Assembly: GCA_965263455.1 (NCBI GenBank)
Contig: CBDHHN010000004.1
Coordinates: 1,550,001 to 1,614,000 of the forward strand
Direction: 5' to 3'
DNA from: CADEDH01 sp965263455
GTDB taxonomy: Bacteria > Actinomycetota > Acidimicrobiia > Acidimicrobiales > SZUA-35
Length of the DNA stretch: 64,000 nucleotides
The notes below the pieces were generated by a model that ran no database searches, was not told the origin of the DNA, and was given only the letters and a program-made list of their open reading frames with translations. Positions 52,602 to 60,632 of the stretch are shown in pieces. The number at the start of each line of letters is the position of its first letter. The stretch's first letter is position 1. The position numbers were made by a program, and so were the translations under genes.

Positions 52602-55343
52602 ATGGCCGCGCCCGACCACCCGTTCCGACTCATCCCCGCCCCCCACACCACCGCAACCTCCGACCGGGACCGCCCGGCCGACACCATCGACACCGTCATC
52701 ATCGGGGCCGGTCAGGCCGGGCTGGCCATGAGCCGTCTGCTCACCGACCGGGGCGTCTCACACGTCGTCCTCGAACGGGGCACCGTGGCCAACGCCTGGC
52801 GCACCGAACGGTGGGACTCCCTCCGTCTCCTGACCCCCAACTGGCAGAGCCGTCTGCCCGGCTGGTCCTACCGGGGCGACGACCCCGACGGCTACATGAC
52901 CATGGCCGAGATCACCCGCTACCTGGAGGGCTACGCCCACTCGTTCGCCGCCCCGGTCATGACCGGCACCACCGTCCACCGGGTGGCGTGGCGCGACGCC
53001 GCCCGCACCGCCTACACCGTCGAGACCGACCGCGGCACCTGGACCGCCCGCTCGGTGGTGTTGGCCACGGGCGCCGCGGCCCGTCCCACCCTGCCCCCGG
53101 CCGCCGCCGACCTCGACCCCGCCATCGACCAGCTGTCACCCCTGCGCTACCGCAACCCCGGCGCCCTGGCCCCGGGCGGGGTCCTGGTGGTGGGGGCGTC
53201 GGCCTCCGGGGTCCAGCTGGCGGCCGAGCTCCGCCGCCACGGCCGCCGGGTCGTCCTGGCCGTCGGCTCGCATGTCCGCCTGCCCCGCCGGTATCGGGGC
53301 CGCGACATCCAGTGGTGGCTCGACCGCAGCGGCGTGCTCGACCGCCCCCACACCGACTTCGGCGACCTCGACCGGGCCCGACGGGCTCCGTCGCTGCAGA
53401 TCGTGGGCACCCCCGACCACCGCACCCTCGACCTGGCCACCCTGAGCCGCTCCGGGGTCCGGCTGGCCGGGCGCCTGATCGGGGCCGACGGAGCGACCGT
53501 CACGTTCGCCAACGACCTCGACCGCAACTGCGCCGACGCCGACCGGCGCCTGGGTCGCCTGCTGTCCGAGTTCGACGACTGGGCCTCCCGATCCGGGCTC
53601 GACGGCGACCTCGAGCGACCGGACCGACCTGTCCTGTTCCGACCCCCGTCGGGCACGGCCCGACTCGACCTGGCGGCGGCCCGGATCCGGACCGTGATCT
53701 GGGCCACCGGCTTCACCGCCGACCATCGCTTCGTCGACCTCCCGGTCTTCGACGACGGCGGCCGCCTCCGCCACGACGGGGGCGTGGTGTCAGGGGCCCC
53801 GGGTCTGTACGCCCTCGGCCTGCCGTTGCTGCGCCGCCGGCGCTCCACGTTCATCGACGGCGTCGGTGGCGATGCCGCGGCCTTGGCCGATCACCTCCAG
53901 GACCACCTGGGCACCGCCCCGATCCCGGTCGTGCCCGCTCCCGCCATCGCGACCGCCAACGTTCCCGCCGCCCTCGTCCCGTCCACCTCCCCCCTGACCG
54001 CCTCCCACCGAAGGACCACCGCCATGCCCGAGCACCACCCCCGATCGACCGTCGCCGCCGTCGTGGCGACCCCCATCACCCCCACCCCCTCGCCCACCAC
54101 CGGCCAGGTGCGCGACCTCCGGGCTCCGACCCCCGGCCACGGCAAGCGCTCCGCCCACGGCAAGCGCTCCAACGAGCGCTATGACGAGCACTATGACGTT
54201 GTCGTGGTCGGGGCCCGGGTGGCCGGGGCGGCCACCGCCCTGCTCCTGGCCCGCCGCGGTCGCCGGGTCCTGGTCGTCGACCGGGCCGCCCCCGGTGCCG
54301 ACACCCTGTCCACCGCCGCCCTCATGCGGGGCGCCGTCAACCAGCTCAACCGGTGGGGCCTGCTCGATCGGGTGATCGCAGCCGGCACCCCCGCCATCGA
54401 GCACACCACCATCCGCTACGGAGCCGACGAGCTGAGCATCCCGGTGGCGGGCAAGGGCCGCAGCCCGCTGTACGCCCCCCGCCGCCTGGTGTTCGACCCC
54501 ATCCTGGCCGACGCTGCGGCCGAGGCCGGGGCCGAGGTCCGCCACCACACCACCCTCCGCGACCTCGTGATCGACGACGAGGGCCGGGTCGGCGGCGTGA
54601 TCGTGACCGACGGCGAAGGCCGCAACCGCACCGTGGGGGCCGACCTGGTCATCGGGGCCGACGGGCTCCGCTCCACGGTGGCCCGCCGCCTCGAGGCCCC
54701 CGTCACCCGGCGGGGCACCTCGGCCGGGGCCTCGGTGGTGCGGTGGGTCCGAGGCGTCGACCTCCCCACCGATCGCTACCAGTGGCTCTACGGCGAGGGG
54801 ACGACGGCCGGGGTCATCCCCACCAACGACGACACCCTGTGCGTGTTCGTCTCCCTGCCCCCCGAGCGGTTCCGGGACGAGGCCCGCCACGACCCGGCGG
54901 CCACGTTCGACACCATTCTCGGGACCATCGCACCCGACGTCGCCGATGCGGTCCGGGGCGGCACCCCGGTGGGCCCGCTGCGGTCCTGGCCCGGTCATCC
55001 GGCCCAGCTCCGCCGCTCGCACGGACCGGGTTGGGCCCTGGTCGGCGACGCCGGCTACTTCAAGGACCCGGCGGCCGCCCACGGTATGAGCGACGCCCTA
55101 CGCGACGCCGAACTGCTGGCCGACGCCGTCGACGACGACGACCTGGCCCGTTACGAGCGGGAGCGGGACGAGCTGTCGGGCCCGCTGCTGGCGGGCCTGG
55201 AGGACCTGGCCTCGCTCCGGTGGTCGCTGGAGGAGTTGCCCGCCATCCACCTCGGTGTGAGCAAGGCCATGTCGGCCGAACACGATGCCGTGGCCCGGCT
55301 CCTGGCCGACCGAGACCGGCGCCACCTCCCCATCGGGGCCTGA
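52602..55343 (+). CDS. Fusion of two flavoproteins (CzcO-like oxidoreductase + FAD monooxygenase-like)
   Basis: One open frame of 913 residues without stop. ATG 52602 follows TGGAGG at 5 nt. Residues ~20-450: CzcO-type FAD/NADPH oxidoreductase with VIIGAGQAGLAMSRLLTDRG, a second dinucleotide-binding VLVVGASASGVQLAAEL and a C-terminal TVIWATGFTADHRF motif. A ~70-residue linker rich in Pro, Thr and His contains HGKRSAHGKRSNER. Residues ~527-913: a second FAD domain (VVVVGARVAGAATALLLARRG) with GADGLRSTVARRL and WALVGDAGYFKDPAAAHG, as in UbiH/GGR-type enzymes. An internal ATG 54024 with AAGGA upstream could also give the second part alone. Substrate unknown. Confidence 0.85.
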   Translation: MAAPDHPFRLIPAPHTTATSDRDRPADTIDTVIIGAGQAGLAMSRLLTDRGVSHVVLERGTVANAWRTERWDSLRLLTPNWQSRLPGWSYRGDDPDGYMTMAEITRYLEGYAHSFAAPVMTGTTVHRVAWRDAARTAYTVETDRGTWTARSVVLATGAAARPTLPPAAADLDPAIDQLSPLRYRNPGALAPGGVLVVGASASGVQLAAELRRHGRRVVLAVGSHVRLPRRYRGRDIQWWLDRSGVLDRPHTDFGDLDRARRAPSLQIVGTPDHRTLDLATLSRSGVRLAGRLIGADGATVTFANDLDRNCADADRRLGRLLSEFDDWASRSGLDGDLERPDRPVLFRPPSGTARLDLAAARIRTVIWATGFTADHRFVDLPVFDDGGRLRHDGGVVSGAPGLYALGLPLLRRRRSTFIDGVGGDAAALADHLQDHLGTAPIPVVPAPAIATANVPAALVPSTSPLTASHRRTTAMPEHHPRSTVAAVVATPITPTPSPTTGQVRDLRAPTPGHGKRSAHGKRSNERYDEHYDVVVVGARVAGAATALLLARRGRRVLVVDRAAPGADTLSTAALMRGAVNQLNRWGLLDRVIAAGTPAIEHTTIRYGADELSIPVAGKGRSPLYAPRRLVFDPILADAAAEAGAEVRHHTTLRDLVIDDEGRVGGVIVTDGEGRNRTVGADLVIGADGLRSTVARRLEAPVTRRGTSAGASVVRWVRGVDLPTDRYQWLYGEGTTAGVIPTNDDTLCVFVSLPPERFRDEARHDPAATFDTILGTIAPDVADAVRGGTPVGPLRSWPGHPAQLRRSHGPGWALVGDAGYFKDPAAAHGMSDALRDAELLADAVDDDDLARYERERDELSGPLLAGLEDLASLRWSLEELPAIHLGVSKAMSAEHDAVARLLADRDRRHLPIGA

Positions 55344-55345
55344 CC

Positions 55346-55374
55346 GGCCGACGCCTCGACCCCGCTGGTCGGCC
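55346..55374. terminator. Small convergent hairpin between flavoprotein and regulator genes
   Basis: GGCCGAC (55346-55352) and GTCGGCC (55368-55374) are complementary, in the 57-nt gap between two converging stops. Short stem, no T-run. Confidence 0.35.
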
Positions 55375-55400
55375 CGTGCAGGCCCGGGCCCGAACCGGAC

Positions 55401-57941
55401 TCAGCCGCCGTCGCCCCCGTCACCGCCTCCCGCACCGTTCGGGGCGGGACCGGGGGCGGGGGCGGCCGTTCGCTCCAGTTCGGAGATGGCCAGTGCCGAC
55501 AGCTCGGCCGGGGTCAGGGCCCGGCCCTCGGCGTACCAGGCCTCCACCTGCTCGGCCCCCAGAGCCTCCTCGATCCGCTCCCGCAGAGCGATCGACAACC
55601 GGCTCGACCAGCCACCGACCGGGCCCACCGGACCGTGGGCCCCGAGCAGGCGGGCCGCCGGTTCCAGGCGCCCTTGCTCCACCAGGAGTCGGGCCACCAT
55701 CGGGCTGTCGGAGACGGCCGAGGTCCAGTGATGGCGGCGGGCGTAACGTCGCTGAGCTTCCAGGAGCCGCCCGGCCACCAACGGCAGGTCGTCGTGACTG
55801 GCCAGGGCCACGGTCCGCAGGCGTCGACCCACCAGGACCAACAGCTCGTAGCCGTGTTCGGCCCCGTCGTCGACCAGCTGATCGGTGGCGGCGATGGCGG
55901 CGCCCAGATCACCCTCCCAGAGGGCGGCGGTGGCCCGACCCCACCGGCGGTAGGCGGCGGGCAGTGGATGGGCGTCGTCGGTCACGGCCAACAGTCGCTC
56001 GACCCAGGGTCGGGGGTCGACCAGGGCGCGGGCCTCGTGGAAGCAGGCCAGGCCGAGCAGGTACAGCTCGCCCAGGCCGCCGGTCCCGGCCAGGACGGCG
56101 TCGGCCTCGAGCAGGCGCTTGCGTCCGGCGTCCAGCTCACCGGTCATGTACCGGGCCCAGCAGAGGGTGAGCAGGCGCTGCGGGTCGCGGCCGGGATCAC
56201 CGGAGGCGTCGGCCTGGGCCACCGCCTCGTCGAGGTCGCTCAGGATGGCCAGCCGCGACCGTCCCGACCGGGTGACCGCCTCGTGGTCCGGTGCCAGCCC
56301 ACCGGCGGCCAACAGTCGCCGGGCCCAGTCGCCGTGCTCCAGCCGTTGGGTCAGTTCGGCGTAGGGCATGGTGGCGGCCAACAACCGGGCCCCGAGGTCG
56401 GCCGCCCCCACCCCCGTGTCGGCCCCGGCCGCGCTCCCCAACTCGATGGCGGTGTCGAGGGCGGACCGGTAGTTGCTCCACCCGTCGACCACCTCGTCGA
56501 CGGCCTCCCGGTACCCGGGCCCGTCGAGACGGCGGGCCCGGGCCTCGGCGTCGAGGGTGTAGTGCTCGAGGTGGGCCAGGCGGGTGGCGGCGGGGTCGGT
56601 GAGGCGGTCGGCGGCGAACAGACGGACCGATTCCAGCAGCCGGTACCGGGGCCCACCCCCCGAACCCGGCTCGACCACGAGCAGCGACCGGTCGGCCAGG
56701 TCGACCACGTGGCGCACCCCCTGGGCCCGACCCAGGTCCCGGCCGGCCCCGGCCACGGCGGTGGCGGCGTCGGCCGTGAACGCCCCGGCGAAGACGCTGA
56801 ACCGGTCGAGGGTGGCGCGGACCTCGGGCTCCAGCGACTCGTAGGACGAGGCGATGGCCGTCTCCAGGGTCCGGTGGTGGGGATCCCCGCCATCCCGGTG
56901 CAGGACGGAGAGCCGGTCGTCGAGCAGCTCGGTGAGCAGGTCGAGCCCCAGGACCCGGGTGTGGGCTCCGGCCAGTTCCAGAGCCAGGGGCAGGTGGTCG
57001 AGGCGCCGACACAGGTTCCGGACCGTCTCGTCGGCCGGTTCGAGCTCGACACCGTGCTCGGCCGCCCGGGTCACGAAGAGGGCCACGGCCGCATCGGGGG
57101 CGAGGACCGGGATCTCGATCACCCGCTCGCCCGACAGGCCCAGGCGGCGACGGCTGGTGCTGAGGACGGCGGTACCGGAGGCCGAGATCTGCAGGTCCCG
57201 GAGGAGCCGACCCACCCCGTCGAGCAGATGCTCGCAGTTGTCGACGACCAGGAGGGCCTGGCGGTCGGCCAGGGCCGCCGCCACCGAATCGGTGGGCGAC
57301 AGGCCGGCGACCCGGGTGGCCCCGATGGCGTCGAGGACGGCGTCGGCCACGGCGTCGGGGTCACGGACCTCGGCCAGGGTCACCATCCAGGCCCCGGCGG
57401 GAAACCGAGGCCGAAGCGAGGCCAGGAGACGCCGGGCCAGATGCGTCTTGCCCACCCCGGCCGGGCCGACCAGGGTGACCAGCCGGCCCCCGACCACTCG
57501 GGAGGCGACCTCCTCGAGCAACTCGTCGCGGCCGAAGCCGGCCACCACCTCGGGGTCGGCCCGCTCGACACCGCCGGCCGGCCCCTGGTCATCGGCCCCG
57601 TCCGGACCGGACCCCGGCGGCCCCCCGCCCCCCTCGGACACGAGGGGGGCCACGAACTGATACCCGCGGCCGTGCACGGTCCGGATGACGGCCTGGCGGC
57701 GGCCGTCGTCGCCCACCGCCCGCCTGGCCGATTTGATCCGGGAGGTGAGCGCCGACTCGCTGACGAACCGGTCGCCCCAGACGTTGTCGAGCAGCTCCTC
57801 CTTCGTCACCACCCGTTCGGGGTTGCGAGCCAGGTAGGCCAGCACGTCGAACACCTGGGGCTCGACCGCCACCGCCTCGCCCTCCACCACCAGCCGGTAG
57901 GCATCGAGATCGAGTTCACACGTCCCGAACCTGAACACCAT
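55401..57941 (-). CDS. Winged-helix regulator with AAA ATPase and helical repeat region (CadC/LuxR-like)
   Basis: 846 residues from ATG 57941. Residues 1-100: OmpR/CadC-type winged helix (VEPQVFDVLAYLARNPERVV, KEELLDNVWGD, HGRGYQFVAPL). About 130-400: NB-ARC-like ATPase with Walker A GPAGVGKT near 160, Walker B LLVVDNCEHLLDG, and GLP-like HLPLALELAGA. The rest is alpha-helical and TPR-like, about 400 residues. No BTAD domain, in contrast to the regulator at 43867. Divergent from the PIG-L gene and convergent with the flavoprotein gene; CTCCA repeats lie in its own upstream region, pointing to autoregulation. Confidence 0.88.
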   Translation of the reverse strand: MVFRFGTCELDLDAYRLVVEGEAVAVEPQVFDVLAYLARNPERVVTKEELLDNVWGDRFVSESALTSRIKSARRAVGDDGRRQAVIRTVHGRGYQFVAPLVSEGGGGPPGSGPDGADDQGPAGGVERADPEVVAGFGRDELLEEVASRVVGGRLVTLVGPAGVGKTHLARRLLASLRPRFPAGAWMVTLAEVRDPDAVADAVLDAIGATRVAGLSPTDSVAAALADRQALLVVDNCEHLLDGVGRLLRDLQISASGTAVLSTSRRRLGLSGERVIEIPVLAPDAAVALFVTRAAEHGVELEPADETVRNLCRRLDHLPLALELAGAHTRVLGLDLLTELLDDRLSVLHRDGGDPHHRTLETAIASSYESLEPEVRATLDRFSVFAGAFTADAATAVAGAGRDLGRAQGVRHVVDLADRSLLVVEPGSGGGPRYRLLESVRLFAADRLTDPAATRLAHLEHYTLDAEARARRLDGPGYREAVDEVVDGWSNYRSALDTAIELGSAAGADTGVGAADLGARLLAATMPYAELTQRLEHGDWARRLLAAGGLAPDHEAVTRSGRSRLAILSDLDEAVAQADASGDPGRDPQRLLTLCWARYMTGELDAGRKRLLEADAVLAGTGGLGELYLLGLACFHEARALVDPRPWVERLLAVTDDAHPLPAAYRRWGRATAALWEGDLGAAIAATDQLVDDGAEHGYELLVLVGRRLRTVALASHDDLPLVAGRLLEAQRRYARRHHWTSAVSDSPMVARLLVEQGRLEPAARLLGAHGPVGPVGGWSSRLSIALRERIEEALGAEQVEAWYAEGRALTPAELSALAISELERTAAPAPGPAPNGAGGGDGGDGG

Positions 57942-57994
57942 CGCCGCCAGTATTGCAGCCGGGCTCCGGCCGGGCCGGGGCGGCCCCCGACGGG

Positions 57995-58049
57995 CTCCAC
58001 ACAACCTCCAGGCGCTCTCCAAGGACCACGGGCCGGGCTCGATCATCGT
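57995..58049 (+). promoter_or_regulatory. CTCCA direct-repeat operator and CATCGT box upstream of the PIG-L gene
   Basis: CTCCA occurs at 57995, 58006 and 58017, exactly 11 bp apart, and CATCGT begins at 58044, 27 bp after the last copy, then 7 nt to the ATG at 58057. The repeats lie in the 115-bp divergent region of the wHTH-AAA regulator gene. The same geometry occurs before osmC. Confidence 0.7.
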
Positions 58050-58056
58050 CGAAGCC

Positions 58057-58965
58057 ATGACCACGAGCACCGCCAACCCGACCCGCCTGGCCGACGTCCT
58101 CACCCTGCGCCCCAGGCCCTCCGGCCGCCCGACCGTGGCCTCCGGTCCCCACCCGAACCCGCACTCGGAGCGGGCCTCGATCCCGGCCCCCGTCGTCGGG
58201 GGCGAAGGCTTCGCCCCGCTCCGCGGCCGTCGCCTGCTGGCGGTGTGGGCCCATCCCGACGACGAGAGCTTCCTGGCCGCCGGTCTCCTGGCCCAGGTGG
58301 CGGCGTCGGGGGCCGCCGTGGTCAACCTGACCGCCACCCTGGGCGAGCGGGGCACCGACGACCCCGACCTCACCCCCGAGCGGCTGGCCGCCATCCGCCG
58401 ACGGGAACTGACGGGGGCCCTGGCCACCCTGGGCCCCATCGGCCTCGACGTGCTCGGGCTGCCCGACGGCGACTGCCATCACGTGAGCCGCCCCACCGGG
58501 GCCCGCCTGATCGCGGCCGCCCTGCGACGGCACCGACCCGAGGTGGTTGTCACGTTCGGGCCCGACGGCGTCACCGGCCATCCCGACCACCGGGCCGTCG
58601 GTCATTGGACCCGGCGGGCGATCGCCGCCGTCGATCCCGGGATCGCCGTGATCGAGGCCGTCACGTCCACGGTCTGGGACCGGGACCTCCTGGCTCCCCT
58701 CGATGCCCTGGGGGCCTTCTTCAACGGGCCTCCGGTCCGGGACCGGCACCCCACCGACCTGGTGGTGGCCCTCGACCACGACGACCTGGACCGCAAGCTG
58801 GCCGCCCTCGGCCACCACGCCAGCCAGATGGCCGTCCTGGCCGACCGCCTCGGGCCCGACCGCTACCGCCGGCTGTTCGCCACCGAGGCCTACCGACCGG
58901 CCAACGCCGCCGCCCTGGCCCTCCTCCATCCCACGGTCGGGGCCGAGGCGGCGACGGCGGCGTGA
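58057..58965 (+). CDS. PIG-L/LmbE family zinc deacetylase
   Basis: 302 residues. Zinc-binding motif AHPDDE at 65-70 and the second site GHPDHR at 174-179 are intact. The family includes the mycothiol enzymes MshB (GlcNAc-Ins deacetylase) and Mca (mycothiol S-conjugate amidase) as well as antibiotic-related deacetylases. A ~55-residue N-terminal extension rich in Pro, Arg and Ser precedes the domain. Which substrate it uses is open; the shared operator with osmC suggests thiol or stress metabolism (inference). The ATG is 7 nt after CATCGT. Confidence 0.9.
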   Translation: MTTSTANPTRLADVLTLRPRPSGRPTVASGPHPNPHSERASIPAPVVGGEGFAPLRGRRLLAVWAHPDDESFLAAGLLAQVAASGAAVVNLTATLGERGTDDPDLTPERLAAIRRRELTGALATLGPIGLDVLGLPDGDCHHVSRPTGARLIAAALRRHRPEVVVTFGPDGVTGHPDHRAVGHWTRRAIAAVDPGIAVIEAVTSTVWDRDLLAPLDALGAFFNGPPVRDRHPTDLVVALDHDDLDRKLAALGHHASQMAVLADRLGPDRYRRLFATEAYRPANAAALALLHPTVGAEAATAA

Positions 58966-59011
58966 GCAAGCCGGGCTCCACCCTCGAACGCCGGTGTGGG
59001 ACCATGCACGA

Positions 59012-60250
59012 ATGTCCCCCGCCGGCGTCGACCGCATCCTCCTCGCCTCCGCCCTCCTGATCGTGGGCCTCGTCATCGCCGCCTGCGGCTCCGGGGGCGA
59101 CACGGCCGAGGGCCTGGCCCGCAGTGAGGCGGCCGACGGCGGCACCCCTTCCTCCGGGGGCGCCGACGGTGACGAGCCGGACGGTTCGGGGGGAGCGGGC
59201 GACGAGAGCGACGGGCCGACGGGCGCCGACGGCGGGCAGACCGACGGCGGGCAGACCGACGGCGAGGTGATCGACGGCGAGGTGACCGACAGCGAGGTGA
59301 CCGACAGCGAGGTGATCGTGGTGGACGACGTCGATCGGCTGCCCACCGACCCCGAGGTCGGGCCCCTGCCCGGCCCCCTGCTGGCCTTCGGACCGGCCGG
59401 TATCCGACGCATCGCCGTCGACGGGGCGGTCCAGGTCGTGGCCCCGGACGACGCCGTCGAGGTGGCCGACGACGGGGCCGGCGGCGTGGTGTTCCAGCGG
59501 GCCGGCGAGGACTCCATCATCCGGTGGCTGGCCGCCGGCCGGACCGAGGCCGCCGACCTCCTGGTGACCGACATCGGGCCGGAGAAGGCGATCCGCCTGG
59601 AAGGCGTGGTGGGCCAGGGGGCCGACCGGCGTGTCGTCTACCAGCGCTACGACAACACCGGCCAGCCCGAGACCACCCTGTCGACCCTGCGGGCCTACCG
59701 CTTCCGGGACCAATCGGTGGACGAGCTGCTGGTGACCGGTGGTTGGGAGTCGGGCAGCTCGTTCTCCGGCCTGACCGACACCCGCGCCGTGCAGGAATGG
59801 GGCGGCGAAGGCTTCATCGCCTATGCCGTCATCGACCTGACCTCCGGCGACGCCCTCTACGACACGTTGGCCGACAGCGGCCTGGAGTGCTTCGACGGGT
59901 TCGGCGAGTGCCCCGACTTCACCGTCACCACACCCGACGGTGACGACATCCTCGGGGTCGGCCCGGTCTGGAACGAGTCGGCCGGGGTGATCGACCGATT
60001 CGCCCTGTCCCGATTCGACACCGACACGCTCTCCATCGATCCCATCGCCGCCATCCCGTGGGACAACGACACCTGGTATCCCGAGCACCTGTTCGTCCGG
60101 GACGGGGTGGCCGTCATCTCCCGGGCCACCGGCCCCGTGTTCTGGCCCGGGTCGGACACCGACCCGTTGCCGGCCCTGGCCGTCGACCTGGCCACCGGGA
60201 GGACCTGGGTCGTGCCCGTCGAGGGCCACCTGCGACCGGCCCCGGCCTGA
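59012..60250 (+). CDS. Lipoprotein of unknown function with acidic repeat
   Basis: 412 residues; signal peptide with lipobox IAAC. After the cysteine comes an acidic Gly/Asp/Glu stretch including DGGQTDGGQTDGEVIDGEVT and similar five-residue units (about 70-105). The rest (about 110-412) is beta-rich with repeated blade-like segments (FGPAGIRRIAVDGAVQVVAP, EVADDGAGGVVFQRAGEDS), so a beta-propeller is a reasonable guess. Two cysteines (ECFDGFGEC) may form a disulfide. No enzyme motif seen. Confidence 0.78.
   Translation: MSPAGVDRILLASALLIVGLVIAACGSGGDTAEGLARSEAADGGTPSSGGADGDEPDGSGGAGDESDGPTGADGGQTDGGQTDGEVIDGEVTDSEVTDSEVIVVDDVDRLPTDPEVGPLPGPLLAFGPAGIRRIAVDGAVQVVAPDDAVEVADDGAGGVVFQRAGEDSIIRWLAAGRTEAADLLVTDIGPEKAIRLEGVVGQGADRRVVYQRYDNTGQPETTLSTLRAYRFRDQSVDELLVTGGWESGSSFSGLTDTRAVQEWGGEGFIAYAVIDLTSGDALYDTLADSGLECFDGFGECPDFTVTTPDGDDILGVGPVWNESAGVIDRFALSRFDTDTLSIDPIAAIPWDNDTWYPEHLFVRDGVAVISRATGPVFWPGSDTDPLPALAVDLATGRTWVVPVEGHLRPAPA
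59231..59316. repeat. 15-bp repeats encoding an acidic DGEV/DGQT run
   Basis: Units such as ggcgggcagaccgac, ggcgaggtgatcgac and agcgaggtgaccgac follow head to tail. Unit length and encoded pattern resemble the repeat in the helicase gene at 33345. Confidence 0.75.
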
Positions 60251-60277
60251 CGGCCCGACGGTCCGGCGGCCCGGCGC

Positions 60278-60595
60278 TCAGGCCGAGGGGTCGAACTCCT
60301 CGACCTCGAAGAACGAGGCCCGACGCTCCAGCGGGGGATTGTCGGCCATCACGGCCCGGAAGACGGCCATGTGGTCGGTGGCGAAATGGGCCCGCAGGTG
60401 TTCGATGCTGTCCCACCGCTCGGTGATGCGCAGGGCGCCCGGGGTGTCGAGCTCCTCGCTGAAGGTGTAGTCCTGGCACCCGTCCTCGGCCCGGCTGGCC
60501 GACTGCATGGTCAGCAGCGCGTCCCGGACGACGTCCAGGGTCGCAGGCTCGATGACGTAGCGGACGTTGACCACGATCTCGGTGTGCTCGCTCAC
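60278..60595 (-). CDS. Antibiotic biosynthesis monooxygenase (ABM/YgiN) family protein
   Basis: 105 residues, the size of a single ferredoxin-like ABM domain: IVVNVRYVIEPATLDVVRDAL, the central GCQDYTFSEELDTPGALRITERW and HFATDHMAVF. Family members oxidise quinones or polyketides or bind haem, and work as dimers. The GTG at 60595 is preceded at 7 nt by TACCGT. The start codon lies only 37 nt from the divergent amidinohydrolase start. Confidence 0.88.
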   Translation of the reverse strand: MSEHTEIVVNVRYVIEPATLDVVRDALLTMQSASRAEDGCQDYTFSEELDTPGALRITERWDSIEHLRAHFATDHMAVFRAVMADNPPLERRASFFEVEEFDPSA

Positions 60596-60602
60596 GCTCG
60601 TG

Positions 60603-60608
60603 ACGGTA
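60603..60608 (-). promoter_or_regulatory. -10-like box TACCGT before the ABM gene
   Basis: TACCGT on the minus strand ends 7 nt before the GTG at 60595. Confidence 0.45.
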
Positions 60609-60619
60609 GCGCCGGGGGC

Positions 60620-60625
60620 TACCCT
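60620..60625 (+). promoter_or_regulatory. -10-like box TACCCT before the amidinohydrolase gene
   Basis: TACCCT ends 7 nt before the GTG at 60633; back to back with the ABM promoter, so both -35 regions fall inside the opposite gene's coding sequence. Confidence 0.45.
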
Positions 60626-60632
60626 CTCGCCC

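Noticed and set aside
55635..59060. 1141-codon plus-strand frame overlapping the wHTH regulator and PIG-L gene
   Set aside because: Crosses two genes in other frames and contains only GC-driven composition.
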